Positions 7,838 to 14,586 of a stretch of 20,144 bases of DNA are shown here, one piece after another. Location of the stretch: NCBI GenBank assembly GCA_964425135.1, contig CAYRKW010000061.1, positions 1 to 20,144 on the forward strand. The letters run 5' to 3'. A program made the position numbers and the translations under genes. Numbering within the stretch: position 1 is the stretch's first letter; the number at the start of each line of letters is the position of its first letter. The notes under the pieces were generated by a model. The model ran no database searches. It was not told the origin of the DNA and saw nothing but the letters and a program-made list of their open reading frames with translations. The stretch is from CAYLLD01 sp964425135 (GTDB lineage: Bacteria; Pseudomonadota; Alphaproteobacteria; Rhodobacterales; Rhodobacteraceae).

Positions 7838-8757
7838 TTTCGGCGCGGCTGTGGCTTCTCAACAAGCTGCTGCCGCTCGTTCTGCGCACGCCTCTGGCGG
7901 TCATCAAGAGGCCAACGCCGCGCCTGCGCAAGCTGGAGGCGTATTTGGCCGGGATTTTGCCCGGTCGCACACCTGACGAATGTGAAGAGATTGTCCTTCA
8001 TCACAAGGATCATCAGGTTCCGGCGCTACAGGTAGCCGTGGAGAACGCCCGTGAGGACGCGGTGCTGTTATACCTTCACGGCGGTGCTTACATGATGGGA
8101 ACGCCGTTGACCTACAAAAAGCTGGCAGCAAAGCTGGCCAATGATCTGGGCATCAACGCGGTGCTGCCCAAATATCGCCTCGCGCCCGAACACAGCTATC
8201 CTGCGGCCATCGACGATGCGACCTGCGCGTATGAGGCGCTTTTAGCGCAGGGTTTTAGGCAAATAGTAATCGCGGGCGACAGCGCGGGTGGCGGATTGTC
8301 TTTGGCACTTTTGGGCCGGATAACCGCGCGCAATCGCACTGCGCCGGCGCTGTTGGTGGCTTTGTCGCCATGGGTCGATCTAACGGCTCAATCGGAGAGC
8401 CTTGAGCGGAACAAAAAGCAAGAAGTGTCCCTGCCCGTGTCGCGCATTGAGCAGGCGGCGGAATGGTATGCAGGTGATACGCCGCGCGATCACCCGGAAA
8501 TCTCGCCGCTGTTTGCCCGTTTCAATGCGCACACGCCGGTGCTGATCCAGGTTTCCGATGCTGAAGCACTTGAGGACGACACCCACCGCATGGCCGCGCG
8601 ATTGCGGGAATTCGGATGCGAGGTGGTTGTGCAGACGTGGCATAAAACGCCGCATGTCTGGCAGATATACTTCGGGTTTTTACCCGAAGCACGGGACGCG
8701 ATTGCGGCGATCAGGGCATTTGTGTTGTCGCGGATTGCAGCAAGCACTCCCCCTTAA
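7834..8757 (+). CDS. Alpha/beta hydrolase, HSL-type esterase/lipase
   Basis: Serine hydrolase of the hormone-sensitive-lipase group (Abhydrolase_3), 307 residues, presumably a cytoplasmic carboxylesterase of unknown natural substrate. The oxyanion-hole motif HGGAY is at 82-86. The nucleophile elbow GDSAGG is at 148-153 with Ser150. The probable acid is Asp242 in SDAEALEDD, and the catalytic His274 lies in KTPHVWQ. YRLAPEH at 114-120 is also typical of the family. The hydrophobic N-terminus (LWLLNKLLPLVL) is short and not a clear signal peptide. The start overlaps the gshB stop by 4 bp, so it is probably cotranscribed and translationally coupled. A link to glutathione metabolism, such as thioester or S-acyl-glutathione hydrolysis, is only a guess from position. 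It converges on folC with a 24-bp gap. Confidence 0.92.
   Translation: MISARLWLLNKLLPLVLRTPLAVIKRPTPRLRKLEAYLAGILPGRTPDECEEIVLHHKDHQVPALQVAVENAREDAVLLYLHGGAYMMGTPLTYKKLAAKLANDLGINAVLPKYRLAPEHSYPAAIDDATCAYEALLAQGFRQIVIAGDSAGGGLSLALLGRITARNRTAPALLVALSPWVDLTAQSESLERNKKQEVSLPVSRIEQAAEWYAGDTPRDHPEISPLFARFNAHTPVLIQVSDAEALEDDTHRMAARLREFGCEVVVQTWHKTPHVWQIYFGFLPEARDAIAAIRAFVLSRIAASTPP
8670..8689. terminator. Hairpin near the hydrolase 3' end, possible terminator for folC
   Basis: A perfect 8-bp stem (CTTCGGGT / ACCCGAAG) with a TTTT loop lies inside the end of the hydrolase gene. It is about 92 nt beyond the folC stop on the minus strand. The folC/hydrolase gap of 24 bp holds no hairpin of its own. 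There is no good T-tract after the stem on either strand, so a terminator role is uncertain. Confidence 0.3.
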
Positions 8758-8781
8758 AACAGTTGATTTGACAAAACCTGC

Positions 8782-10056
8782 CTAAACGTTTTCCCGCAAG
8801 ACATGCCCTGCCAGATACAGCGATCCGCAAATCAGCACCCGCGCATTTGGTGTATCACGCGCAATCGCATCTAGCGCGTCCCAAACACTGTCCGACGTGC
8901 TCGCCTCAATCCCCACACATCGCGCGGCTTCTGCTGTTTGCGCTGCGCTCAGCGTGGCGGCTTCACCCGGTATCGAAACCGCATAGAGCGCGCTCGTGTG
9001 CTCCGCCAAAGGCTGCATGTAGCCAGACACATCCTTGGTATTCAGCATCCCGCAAATCACAAATGTCGGCCGCGCATTTGAAAGGGTGGCGAGCGTTGCG
9101 CCAATCGCCTCCCCCGCCGCCGTGTTATGACCGCCATCGAGCCACAGCTCCAGCCCCGGATGCGCCTCAGCGATTGGGCCGGTCAGGCGCTGCATTCGGG
9201 CGGGCCATTCGACCTCTTCCATAGCTTTTGCACAGGCCGCATCGCTGGTTCCAAGGCGTCGCAACACGGCCAAAGCCGTCCCGGCATTCTCAATCTGATG
9301 CGCACCGGGCAAGGCGGGAAGCGGCAGGTCGAGCAGGCCATTTTCGTCCTGATACACAAGCCGCCAATGTTCTTCGTAACTCTGAAAATCCTGTCCCGCA
9401 TACCACGCTGGCGCGCCCAGCGACTGCGCACGCTCTGTAATCACATCGCCTGCGGCCTCCGCTTGTCGACCCACGACGAGCGGAGCACCGGCTTTGATGA
9501 TCCCGGCCTTCTCACCCGCAATCGCCTCGATCGTATCGCCAAGGAACTGTTGATGATCGATGGAAACCGGTGTGATCACGGTCATGGCAGGCGCATCAAT
9601 GACATTGGTCGCATCGAGCCGCCCGCCAAGGCCCACCTCCAGCAAACAATAATCCGCCGGATCGCGGGAGAATGCCAAGAGCGCGGCGACGGTCGTAATC
9701 TCAAAATAGGTAATCGGCACATCGCCGTTCGCCGCTTCGCATTCGGCCAGAACCTCTTGCAGATGCGGCTCACTGATCAGCCCGTCCGAGAGGCGAATGC
9801 GCTCGTGAAACCGCGCAAGATGAGGCGATGTGTAGGCCTGAACCCGCTTTCCGTCAGCCTCCAGGCCCGCACGCAGAAACGCTTGGGTGGAGCCTTTGCC
9901 ATTGGTACCCGCGATATGAATGACAGGCGGCAGGTTCAAATGCGGATTGCCCACAGCGCCCAGCAGCCGATAGACACGGTCGAGCGTCAGGTCGATGATC
10001 TTGGGATGCAGCGCCATCATCCTTTGCAGGATGACATCGCTGGATTGGTGGGTCAT
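8782..10056 (-). CDS. folC: Bifunctional folylpolyglutamate/dihydrofolate synthase FolC
   Basis: Mur-ligase-family ATP-dependent enzyme that adds glutamate to dihydropteroate and to folates, in the cytoplasm. The 424-residue length is normal. The ATP-binding P-loop AGTNGKGS is at 49-56, followed by YTSPHLARFHERIR at 75-88. The Mur-ligase core LLEVGLGGRLDATNV is at 138-152, with SIDHQQFLG at 165-173 and GEKAGIIK at 181-188. The C-terminal domain has LWLDGGHNTAAGEAI, where many homologs have DGAHNP. The ATG at 10054-10056 directly follows the accD stop (TAG then ATG), and GGAG in the end of accD serves as ribosome binding site. The accD-folC order is widely conserved, including in E. coli. Confidence 0.96.
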   Translation of the reverse strand: MTHQSSDVILQRMMALHPKIIDLTLDRVYRLLGAVGNPHLNLPPVIHIAGTNGKGSTQAFLRAGLEADGKRVQAYTSPHLARFHERIRLSDGLISEPHLQEVLAECEAANGDVPITYFEITTVAALLAFSRDPADYCLLEVGLGGRLDATNVIDAPAMTVITPVSIDHQQFLGDTIEAIAGEKAGIIKAGAPLVVGRQAEAAGDVITERAQSLGAPAWYAGQDFQSYEEHWRLVYQDENGLLDLPLPALPGAHQIENAGTALAVLRRLGTSDAACAKAMEEVEWPARMQRLTGPIAEAHPGLELWLDGGHNTAAGEAIGATLATLSNARPTFVICGMLNTKDVSGYMQPLAEHTSALYAVSIPGEAATLSAAQTAEAARCVGIEASTSDSVWDALDAIARDTPNARVLICGSLYLAGHVLRENV

Positions 10057-11025
10057 CTACTCCGCCGCTTTGGCCGTTTGGGCTGAATCAGGCTTGGCTT
10101 CGGCTGACGCTTCGTCAGCGGTCGGTTCTGCTGGCTCTTCGTCCTTGGGGCGCGGCAAATCCCCCATGACAGGCGGGGATTGACGCATCAGCATGCGGAT
10201 AATCGTCGCCAGTTCATCGCGCATGTCTTTTCGGTGAACAACGCGGTCGATCATGCCATGATCGAGAAGATACTCCGCGCGTTGAAAGCCCTCGGGCAGC
10301 TTTTCGCGGATCGTCTGCTCAATCACGCGCGGTCCGGCAAAGCAAATCAGTGCATTGGGCTCAGAGATGTGAATATCGCCGAGCATCGCATAGCTCGCCG
10401 TCACCCCGCCCGTGGTTGGATGGGTCAGCACGATGATCAGCGGCAATTCCGCCTCGCGCAGCATTTGCAGCGCAACGGTCGTGCGTGGCATCTGCATCAG
10501 GGACAAGATGCCCTCCTGCATCCGCGCGCCACCCGCTGCTGCGAAGATGATCAGGGGCGACTTGCTGTCAATCGCGCGTTTCACAGCCTCGATAATCGCA
10601 TTACCGACAGCCATGCCCATGGAGCCGCCCATGAACGCGAAATTCTGGCAGGCCACAACCACATGGGTGCGGGCGATCTCGCCTTCGGCAACCTGCATCG
10701 CCTCGCCGCTATCGGTCTTTTTCTGCGCGGCCTTCAATCGTTCGGGATACTTCTTCTGATCCTTGAAGATCAGCGGATCAAGCAAGGGCGCAGGCGTTTC
10801 AATCCGCACGAATATTCCGCCGTCAAACAGATGCGCGAACCGTTCTTGCGGTTCGATATGCATGTGATGATCGCAGTTGGGGCATACGTTTTGCGCATCT
10901 GCAAGCTCACGGTGGAAGAGCATGGTCCCGCATTCAGGACACTTCTGCCAAAGATTCTCCGGCACTTCGCGGCGTGAGAAAAGCGAATTGATTTTTGGTC
11001 TTACGTAGTTTGAAATCCAGTTCAT
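10057..11025 (-). CDS. accD: Acetyl-CoA carboxylase carboxyltransferase subunit beta
   Basis: Beta subunit of the carboxyltransferase half of acetyl-CoA carboxylase, which makes malonyl-CoA for fatty acid synthesis together with AccA (not in this window). The N-terminal four-cysteine zinc ribbon is intact: Cys29 and Cys32 (KCPEC), Cys48 and Cys51 (VCPNC). The carboxyltransferase domain follows, with FMGGSMGMAVGNAI, AGGARMQEGILSLMQM, HPTTGGVTASYAMLGD and FAGPRVIEQTIREKLPEGFQ. The last 35 or so residues form a low-complexity Glu/Ala/Pro-rich tail, common in alphaproteobacterial AccD. The total is 322 residues. ATG at 11023-11025 has only a weak ribosome binding site. It is first in the accD-folC run and divergent from the luxR-type gene. 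Confidence 0.97.
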   Translation of the reverse strand: MNWISNYVRPKINSLFSRREVPENLWQKCPECGTMLFHRELADAQNVCPNCDHHMHIEPQERFAHLFDGGIFVRIETPAPLLDPLIFKDQKKYPERLKAAQKKTDSGEAMQVAEGEIARTHVVVACQNFAFMGGSMGMAVGNAIIEAVKRAIDSKSPLIIFAAAGGARMQEGILSLMQMPRTTVALQMLREAELPLIIVLTHPTTGGVTASYAMLGDIHISEPNALICFAGPRVIEQTIREKLPEGFQRAEYLLDHGMIDRVVHRKDMRDELATIIRMLMRQSPPVMGDLPRPKDEEPAEPTADEASAEAKPDSAQTAKAAE

Positions 11026-11061
11026 CTGGTGGATTTTCCCTGCCCTGTGGTGTTTGTCTGG

Positions 11062-11090
11062 AAAATAGGCGGCAAGCGGAGGTTTTGCAA
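11062..11090 (-). promoter_or_regulatory. Candidate sigma-70 promoter for accD-folC
   Basis: On the minus strand, TTGCAA (11085-11090) and TATTTT (11062-11067) are separated by exactly 17 bp and lie about 36-65 bp upstream of the accD ATG. Both hexamers match the consensus at four of six positions. This is a pattern-based call. Confidence 0.5.
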
Positions 11091-11128
11091 CGCAAGCTGG
11101 TGCAGAATTGCCTAGTAAAACAGATCAG

Positions 11129-11149
11129 TGTGACTTACCTTACGTCACA
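11129..11149. promoter_or_regulatory. Inverted repeat upstream of the luxR-type gene, candidate operator
   Basis: TGTGAC (11129-11134) and GTCACA (11144-11149) form a perfect 6-bp dyad around a 9-bp spacer. It ends 17 bp before the ATG of the LuxR-type regulator and lies upstream of accD on the other strand. Size and place fit an autoregulatory lux-box-like site. In RNA it could also form a short stem just before the ribosome binding site. Confidence 0.4.
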
Positions 11150-11166
11150 TTGAGCAAGAGAGCGTT

Positions 11167-11898
11167 ATGAGTCTCGGTAAATTTTGCGATCGGGTCGATT
11201 CTGCATCGACATTGGATGAGCTGTGGGATGCGAGCTTGAGCGCTTTTGCTGAGCATGAGATCTATTCCGCCTCATACCATCATTTCCCGCCGCCCGGATC
11301 AGGTTCTGACGAGAGCATTCGTTACTACGCCAAAGGCTTGCCGGACGCGTTCATCAAGGATTACATCGGGCAAAAGCTCTTTTTGGTGGACCCAATCCCG
11401 GGGATGAGCAAATCGGTGACAACGCCGTTTTTCTGGCGTGATGCGCTGGCGCTGGAGACATTGACCCAGCCCGAAATCGACTTCATCGACTGGATGCAGA
11501 ACAAAGGCATCCGCGACGGGCTGGCGGTGCGTGTTTTCGGCCCGAACGGTCGCGATGGGATGGTGGGGCTCTATTTCGACAAAGAGCGCCCGAAACTTTC
11601 GCTGGCGCAGATCCGCGAATTGCAGGCCATCTGTCAGATCGGGCATATGGTCTATATTCAGCTGACCAAATCCGCGGACACAGGCGTTCCGCTCACCAAA
11701 CGCGAGCGCGAGGTTCTTGAGTGGGTGGCGAAGGGCAAGAGCAACTCTGTAATCGCCGACATCATGGGAATTTCGTCCCATACGGTCGATGCGTATCTGC
11801 GACGTATCTATCTGAAATTGCGTGTCTCTGACCGCATTTCCGCATCGGTTCGGGGCGTTGGGATGGGATTGATCACCGGGTTTTCTGACGCAAGGTAA
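11167..11898 (+). CDS. LuxR-family autoinducer-binding transcriptional regulator (solo)
   Basis: Quorum-sensing type regulator of 243 residues: an N-terminal autoinducer-binding domain (about 17-165) and a C-terminal LuxR/GerE helix-turn-helix (about 174-236). Five of the six ligand-domain positions conserved in TraR/LuxR are present: Tyr66, Asp75, Pro76, Trp90 and Gly118. The position equivalent to TraR Trp57 is Phe62. The HTH shows LTKREREVLEWVAKGKSN at 176-193 and SSHTVDAYLRRIYLKL at 203-218, with the conserved Glu, Leu and Gly. The acyl-homoserine lactone ligand is inferred from the family. No luxI-type synthase lies in the window, so it is a solo or acts with a distant synthase. ATG at 11167 follows a purine-rich GAGCAAGAGAG. 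It is divergent from accD and alone on its strand. Confidence 0.9.
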   Translation: MSLGKFCDRVDSASTLDELWDASLSAFAEHEIYSASYHHFPPPGSGSDESIRYYAKGLPDAFIKDYIGQKLFLVDPIPGMSKSVTTPFFWRDALALETLTQPEIDFIDWMQNKGIRDGLAVRVFGPNGRDGMVGLYFDKERPKLSLAQIRELQAICQIGHMVYIQLTKSADTGVPLTKREREVLEWVAKGKSNSVIADIMGISSHTVDAYLRRIYLKLRVSDRISASVRGVGMGLITGFSDAR

Positions 11899-12307
11899 GT
11901 CCCGCGATCGCGTAGGCTCAGTTACGGCGGTCGCAAAGTCAAATTGCGGTTCTTATATCAGCGCTGTCCAACGACGAGGCTCTGAGTTGGGCAGCTGATG
12001 GTAACGCATACAGTATGTTTGGGATTTGACTGCGAAAATGTCTTTTGCCCCCGGCATCACGTGTTGATTGCAAGATAGATTTCGCGGACTGGCACCTCCG
12101 CGGCACAGACCTTCTCACGGTTGAGAAGGGGTCTTGATGTGGGTGTACCACCACAGCCTGACCTGATCGGGTTCGACCGATCACACGCCGTGTTGCGCTC
12201 TTACCCCCCCACAGCGCACCGGCAGACCGCCGATTTGTTCGAACGTGTAATGTTCGACAAATCGGCGGCGCCTAACCCCTCGAAAGTAATAGATTTTTTG
12301 CCAAATT
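11899..12307. other. Gene-free interval with a cluster of dyads
   Basis: No convincing gene lies in these 409 bp between the LuxR-type gene and the convergent small membrane-protein gene. From 12108 to 12268 there are successive inverted repeats: CCTTCTC/GAGAAGG (12110-12129), TGTGG/CCACA (about 12138-12155), TGATCGG/CCGATCA (12164-12183), an ACACG-C-CGTGT palindrome (12183-12193) and a long stem at 12227-12268. None is followed by a strong T-tract. The interval may encode a structured RNA or hold protein-binding sites. I recognise no known RNA family. Confidence 0.45.
12227..12268. terminator. Long hairpin, possible bidirectional terminator or structured RNA
   Basis: CCGCCGATTTGTTCGAAC (12227-12244) pairs with GTTCGACAAATCGGCGG (12252-12268): 17 base pairs with one bulged T and a 7-nt loop. 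It lies between two convergent genes, 40 nt beyond the stop of the minus-strand gene, which suits a bidirectional terminator. Neither side has a run of T, so the mode of action is unsure. Confidence 0.4.
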
Positions 12308-12601
12308 CTAGGCGGACGCAGATCGCATCTTCCGCTGCATGAGACGCAAACTCAGTCCGCAAACGCCGATCACCAGCCAGGAGACCTGGATGAGCGCTGA
12401 GGCCAGATTGAAGCTTTCTGTAAGCGAAAACAACACCAAGCCGGCGGCGATCAGGTTCATCAGCAAATAAGCGATGCCGTTCCCGTCGATGAGTTTGAAT
12501 TGCAACATTGCAAAGCTGATCAGGTAGGCGCTGAAGCCCGCCAGGCCGATCAATTGCGCAAATGAAAGCTGCGAGATGTAAGCAAAGCTGTCGTGTACCA
12601 T
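12308..12601 (-). CDS. Small membrane protein, CBU_0592-like
   Basis: Inner-membrane protein of 97 residues with three predicted helices at about 13-35, 42-62 and 64-85 and a short basic C-terminus (RLMQRKMR). It resembles the CBU_0592-type family of small membrane proteins found across alphaproteobacteria. The function is unknown and the family name is from memory. The ATG at 12599-12601 is preceded by GGGGA about 9 nt upstream. It is transcribed alone, divergent from ilvD and convergent with the LuxR-type gene, and is followed by a long hairpin. The hydrophobic periodicity and ribosome binding site support a real gene in this frame rather than the longer overlapping frame at 12201-12647. 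Confidence 0.82.
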   Translation of the reverse strand: MVHDSFAYISQLSFAQLIGLAGFSAYLISFAMLQFKLIDGNGIAYLLMNLIAAGLVLFSLTESFNLASALIQVSWLVIGVCGLSLRLMQRKMRSASA

Positions 12602-12786
12602 ATTCGTATCCCCGTGTTTGTGAGGTCAAATTGTCAAATTTGAACATGATTCACATGGCCCATGTGGGTGAAAACAGATGTGATACTTATCACCAAAGCG
12701 GGTGAAACATCTCTGTTTGCTTGTCCTTCGAGCCTGCCTCTCTTAATGATCGGAAAACTTGAAGCGCGAGCCCACAGGAACACGTT
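12602..12786. promoter_or_regulatory. Divergent regulatory region between the CBU_0592-like gene and ilvD
   Basis: This 185-bp divergent gap is rich in symmetric sites. It has a tandem GTCAAATT (12625-12640) running into the palindrome TCAAATTTGA (12634-12643). CACATGG-C-CCATGTG is at 12652-12666 and GTGATA-CT-TATCAC at 12680-12693. GGGTGAAA occurs as a direct repeat at 12666-12673 and 12700-12707. The density suggests binding of one or more regulators. AGGA at 12776-12779 serves ilvD. No strong -35/-10 pair was found. Confidence 0.5.
12679..12694. promoter_or_regulatory. CRP/FNR-superfamily-like binding site
   Basis: TGTGA-N6-TCACC at 12679-12694 differs by one base from the CRP consensus TGTGA-N6-TCACA. 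Its core TGAT-N4-ATCA also matches the inner part of the FNR consensus TTGAT-N4-ATCAA. It is centred about 100 bp before the ilvD ATG and 86 bp before the divergent gene. Which regulator binds cannot be told from sequence. Confidence 0.4.
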
Positions 12787-14520
12787 ATGGATGCCAAACC
12801 CTTCGACAAGAAATCACTTCCCAGCCGCCATGTAACAGAAGGTCCAGAGCGCGCACCGCATCGCTCGTATCTCTATGCGATGGGGTTGTCGGAGACGGAA
12901 ATTCATCAACCTCTCATTGGCGTGGCGACCTGCTGGAACGAGGCGGCGCCGTGTAACATTGCGCTGAACCGGCAAGCGCAATCGGTGAAGCTGGGCGTCA
13001 AAACCGCCATGGGCACACCGCGCGAGTTCACCACGATCACTGTGACGGACGGGATTGCGATGGGGCATGAGGGAATGCGCTCGTCGCTGGTGTCGCGCGA
13101 GGCGATTGCGGATACGGTCGAGTTGACCATGCGCGGCCATTGCTATGACGCCCTTGTCGGGCTCGCGGGGTGCGACAAGTCCCTGCCGGGTATGATGATG
13201 GCGATGGTGCGGCTCAATACACCGTCGGTCTTCATCTATGGCGGCTCGATTTTGCCGGGTCGCTATGAGGGCCGTGATGTCACTGTGCAGGATGTATTTG
13301 AAGCGGTTGGCGAGCATCAGGCGGGGAACCTGAGCACCTGCGAGTTGGAGAAGCTCGAAGCTGTTGCGTGTCCGTCAGCTGGGGCGTGCGGTGGTCAGTT
13401 TACGGCCAACACCATGGCGTGTGTGTCCGAAGCCATCGGTCTGGCGCTGATGAATTCGTCCGGTGCCCCTGCCCCCTATGAAAGCCGCGATCAGTATAGT
13501 GAGGCATCGGGCCGTGCGGTGATGAACCTTCTGGAGAAAAACATCCGCGCCCGCGATGTGGTGACGCGCAAGTCGCTGGAAAACGCCGCCCGGGTTGTGG
13601 CGTGTACCGGTGGCTCGACCAACGCCGGTCTGCACCTGCCGGCCATTGCCCATGAAGCGGGGATTGAGTTCTTTCTTGATGATGTCTGCGAGATTTTCCG
13701 CGACACGCCCTATTTCGTCGATCTTAAACCGGGCGGCGCTTATGTTGCCAAAGATCTTTACGAGGCGGGCGGCGTGCCGGTTGTGATGAAGGAATTGCAC
13801 AAGGCGGGTCTAATCCATGAGGACTGCATGACAGCCTCGGGTCGCACCATGGGTGAAGAGCTTGATATGGTCGATCTCGAAGCGGATGGCAAAGTTATCT
13901 ACCCGATTGAGACGCCGATCTCCAAAACGGGCGGTGTTGTCGGCCTGAAGGGCAATCTCGCACCGGCGGGGGCAATTGTGAAAGTCGCAGGGATGTCTGA
14001 CGAACAGCTATCCTTCACCGGTCCGGCCCGTGTATTTGAATGCGAGGAAGACGCCTTCGAGGCGGTGCAAAAGCGGTCCTATAAAGAAGGCGAAGTGCTG
14101 GTCATCCGCAACGAAGGTCCTGCTGGCGGTCCGGGAATGCGCGAGATGCTGGCGACAACAGCAGCCCTGTCGGGACAAGGCATGGGCAAGAAAGTCGCGC
14201 TGATCACAGATGGCCGTTTCTCTGGTGCAACACGCGGGTTCTGCGTCGGGCATGTTGGCCCTGAGGCAGCCCATTGCGGGCCGATCGCTTTGGTTCAAGA
14301 TGGCGATATCATCACCATCGACGCGCTCAAAGGTACGATTGATGTCGATGTCAGCGATGCCGAAATGGCCAAGCGTAAAGAGGGTTGGGCAGGCGCGCGC
14401 GAGACGATCTACGCTTCCGGCTCGCTGTGGAAATATGCGCAGCTTGTCGGCGAGACCTATAAAGGCGCAGTGACCCATCCGGGCGGCGGCGCAGAAAAGC
14501 ACGTTTACGCAGATCTGTGA
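12787..14520 (+). CDS. ilvD: Dihydroxy-acid dehydratase IlvD
   Basis: Fe-S enzyme of valine, leucine and isoleucine synthesis that dehydrates 2,3-dihydroxy-3-methylbutanoate and the isoleucine analogue to 2-keto acids. It has 577 residues, typical of the shorter IlvD type. Conserved blocks include ATCWNEAAPCN at 48-57, AMGHEGMRSS at 91-100, GLAGCDKSLPGMMMA at 125-139, CPSAGACGGQFTANTMACVS at 195-214, CTGGSTNAGLHLPAIAHEAG and TDGRFSGATRGFCVGHVGPEA. The probable cluster cysteines are Cys56, Cys129 and Cys201, and Lys131 is the usual carbamylated metal ligand (by alignment from memory). A related sugar-acid dehydratase of the IlvD/EDD family is less likely given these motifs. ATG at 12787 has AGGA 7 nt upstream. 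It heads a plus-strand run that ends with the fadH-like gene. Confidence 0.96.
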   Translation: MDAKPFDKKSLPSRHVTEGPERAPHRSYLYAMGLSETEIHQPLIGVATCWNEAAPCNIALNRQAQSVKLGVKTAMGTPREFTTITVTDGIAMGHEGMRSSLVSREAIADTVELTMRGHCYDALVGLAGCDKSLPGMMMAMVRLNTPSVFIYGGSILPGRYEGRDVTVQDVFEAVGEHQAGNLSTCELEKLEAVACPSAGACGGQFTANTMACVSEAIGLALMNSSGAPAPYESRDQYSEASGRAVMNLLEKNIRARDVVTRKSLENAARVVACTGGSTNAGLHLPAIAHEAGIEFFLDDVCEIFRDTPYFVDLKPGGAYVAKDLYEAGGVPVVMKELHKAGLIHEDCMTASGRTMGEELDMVDLEADGKVIYPIETPISKTGGVVGLKGNLAPAGAIVKVAGMSDEQLSFTGPARVFECEEDAFEAVQKRSYKEGEVLVIRNEGPAGGPGMREMLATTAALSGQGMGKKVALITDGRFSGATRGFCVGHVGPEAAHCGPIALVQDGDIITIDALKGTIDVDVSDAEMAKRKEGWAGARETIYASGSLWKYAQLVGETYKGAVTHPGGGAEKHVYADL

Positions 14521-14526
14521 TAAAAC

Positions 14527-14531
14527 GGGAG
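14527..14531 (+). promoter_or_regulatory. Shine-Dalgarno-like GGGAG 7 nt before an ATC codon
   Basis: GGGAG at 14527-14531 lies 7 nt before ATC at 14539-14541. That codon is in frame with the downstream DUF6478-like gene and comes directly after the ilvD stop region. No comparable site precedes the TTG at 14587. Confidence 0.4.
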
Positions 14532-14586
14532 CGTCCCCATCGCCCAGCTTAACGCCCTCCTGACGACATTCCGCCAAAAGCGTGCT

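Noticed and set aside
9127..10086. 319-residue plus-strand open frame opposite folC
   Set aside because: It covers the folC gene in antisense. FolC motifs are complete on the other strand, and this frame has none.
12161..12183. Possible tRNA T-arm (GGGTTCGACC)
   Set aside because: The stem around TTCGA does not pair as a T-arm, and no acceptor or anticodon arm can be built nearby.
12121..12342. 73-residue plus-strand open frame across the dyad cluster
   Set aside because: It starts at a TTG without a ribosome binding site, runs through two hairpins and into the opposite gene, and resembles nothing known.
12201..12647. 148-residue minus-strand frame overlapping the small membrane protein
   Set aside because: Its sequence is non-hydrophobic and irregular, while the other frame has three clean membrane helices and a ribosome binding site.
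12721..12749. Sigma-70 promoter for ilvD (TTGTCC, 17 bp, TAATGA)
   Set aside because: The -10 match is poor. The spacing alone is not enough to call it.
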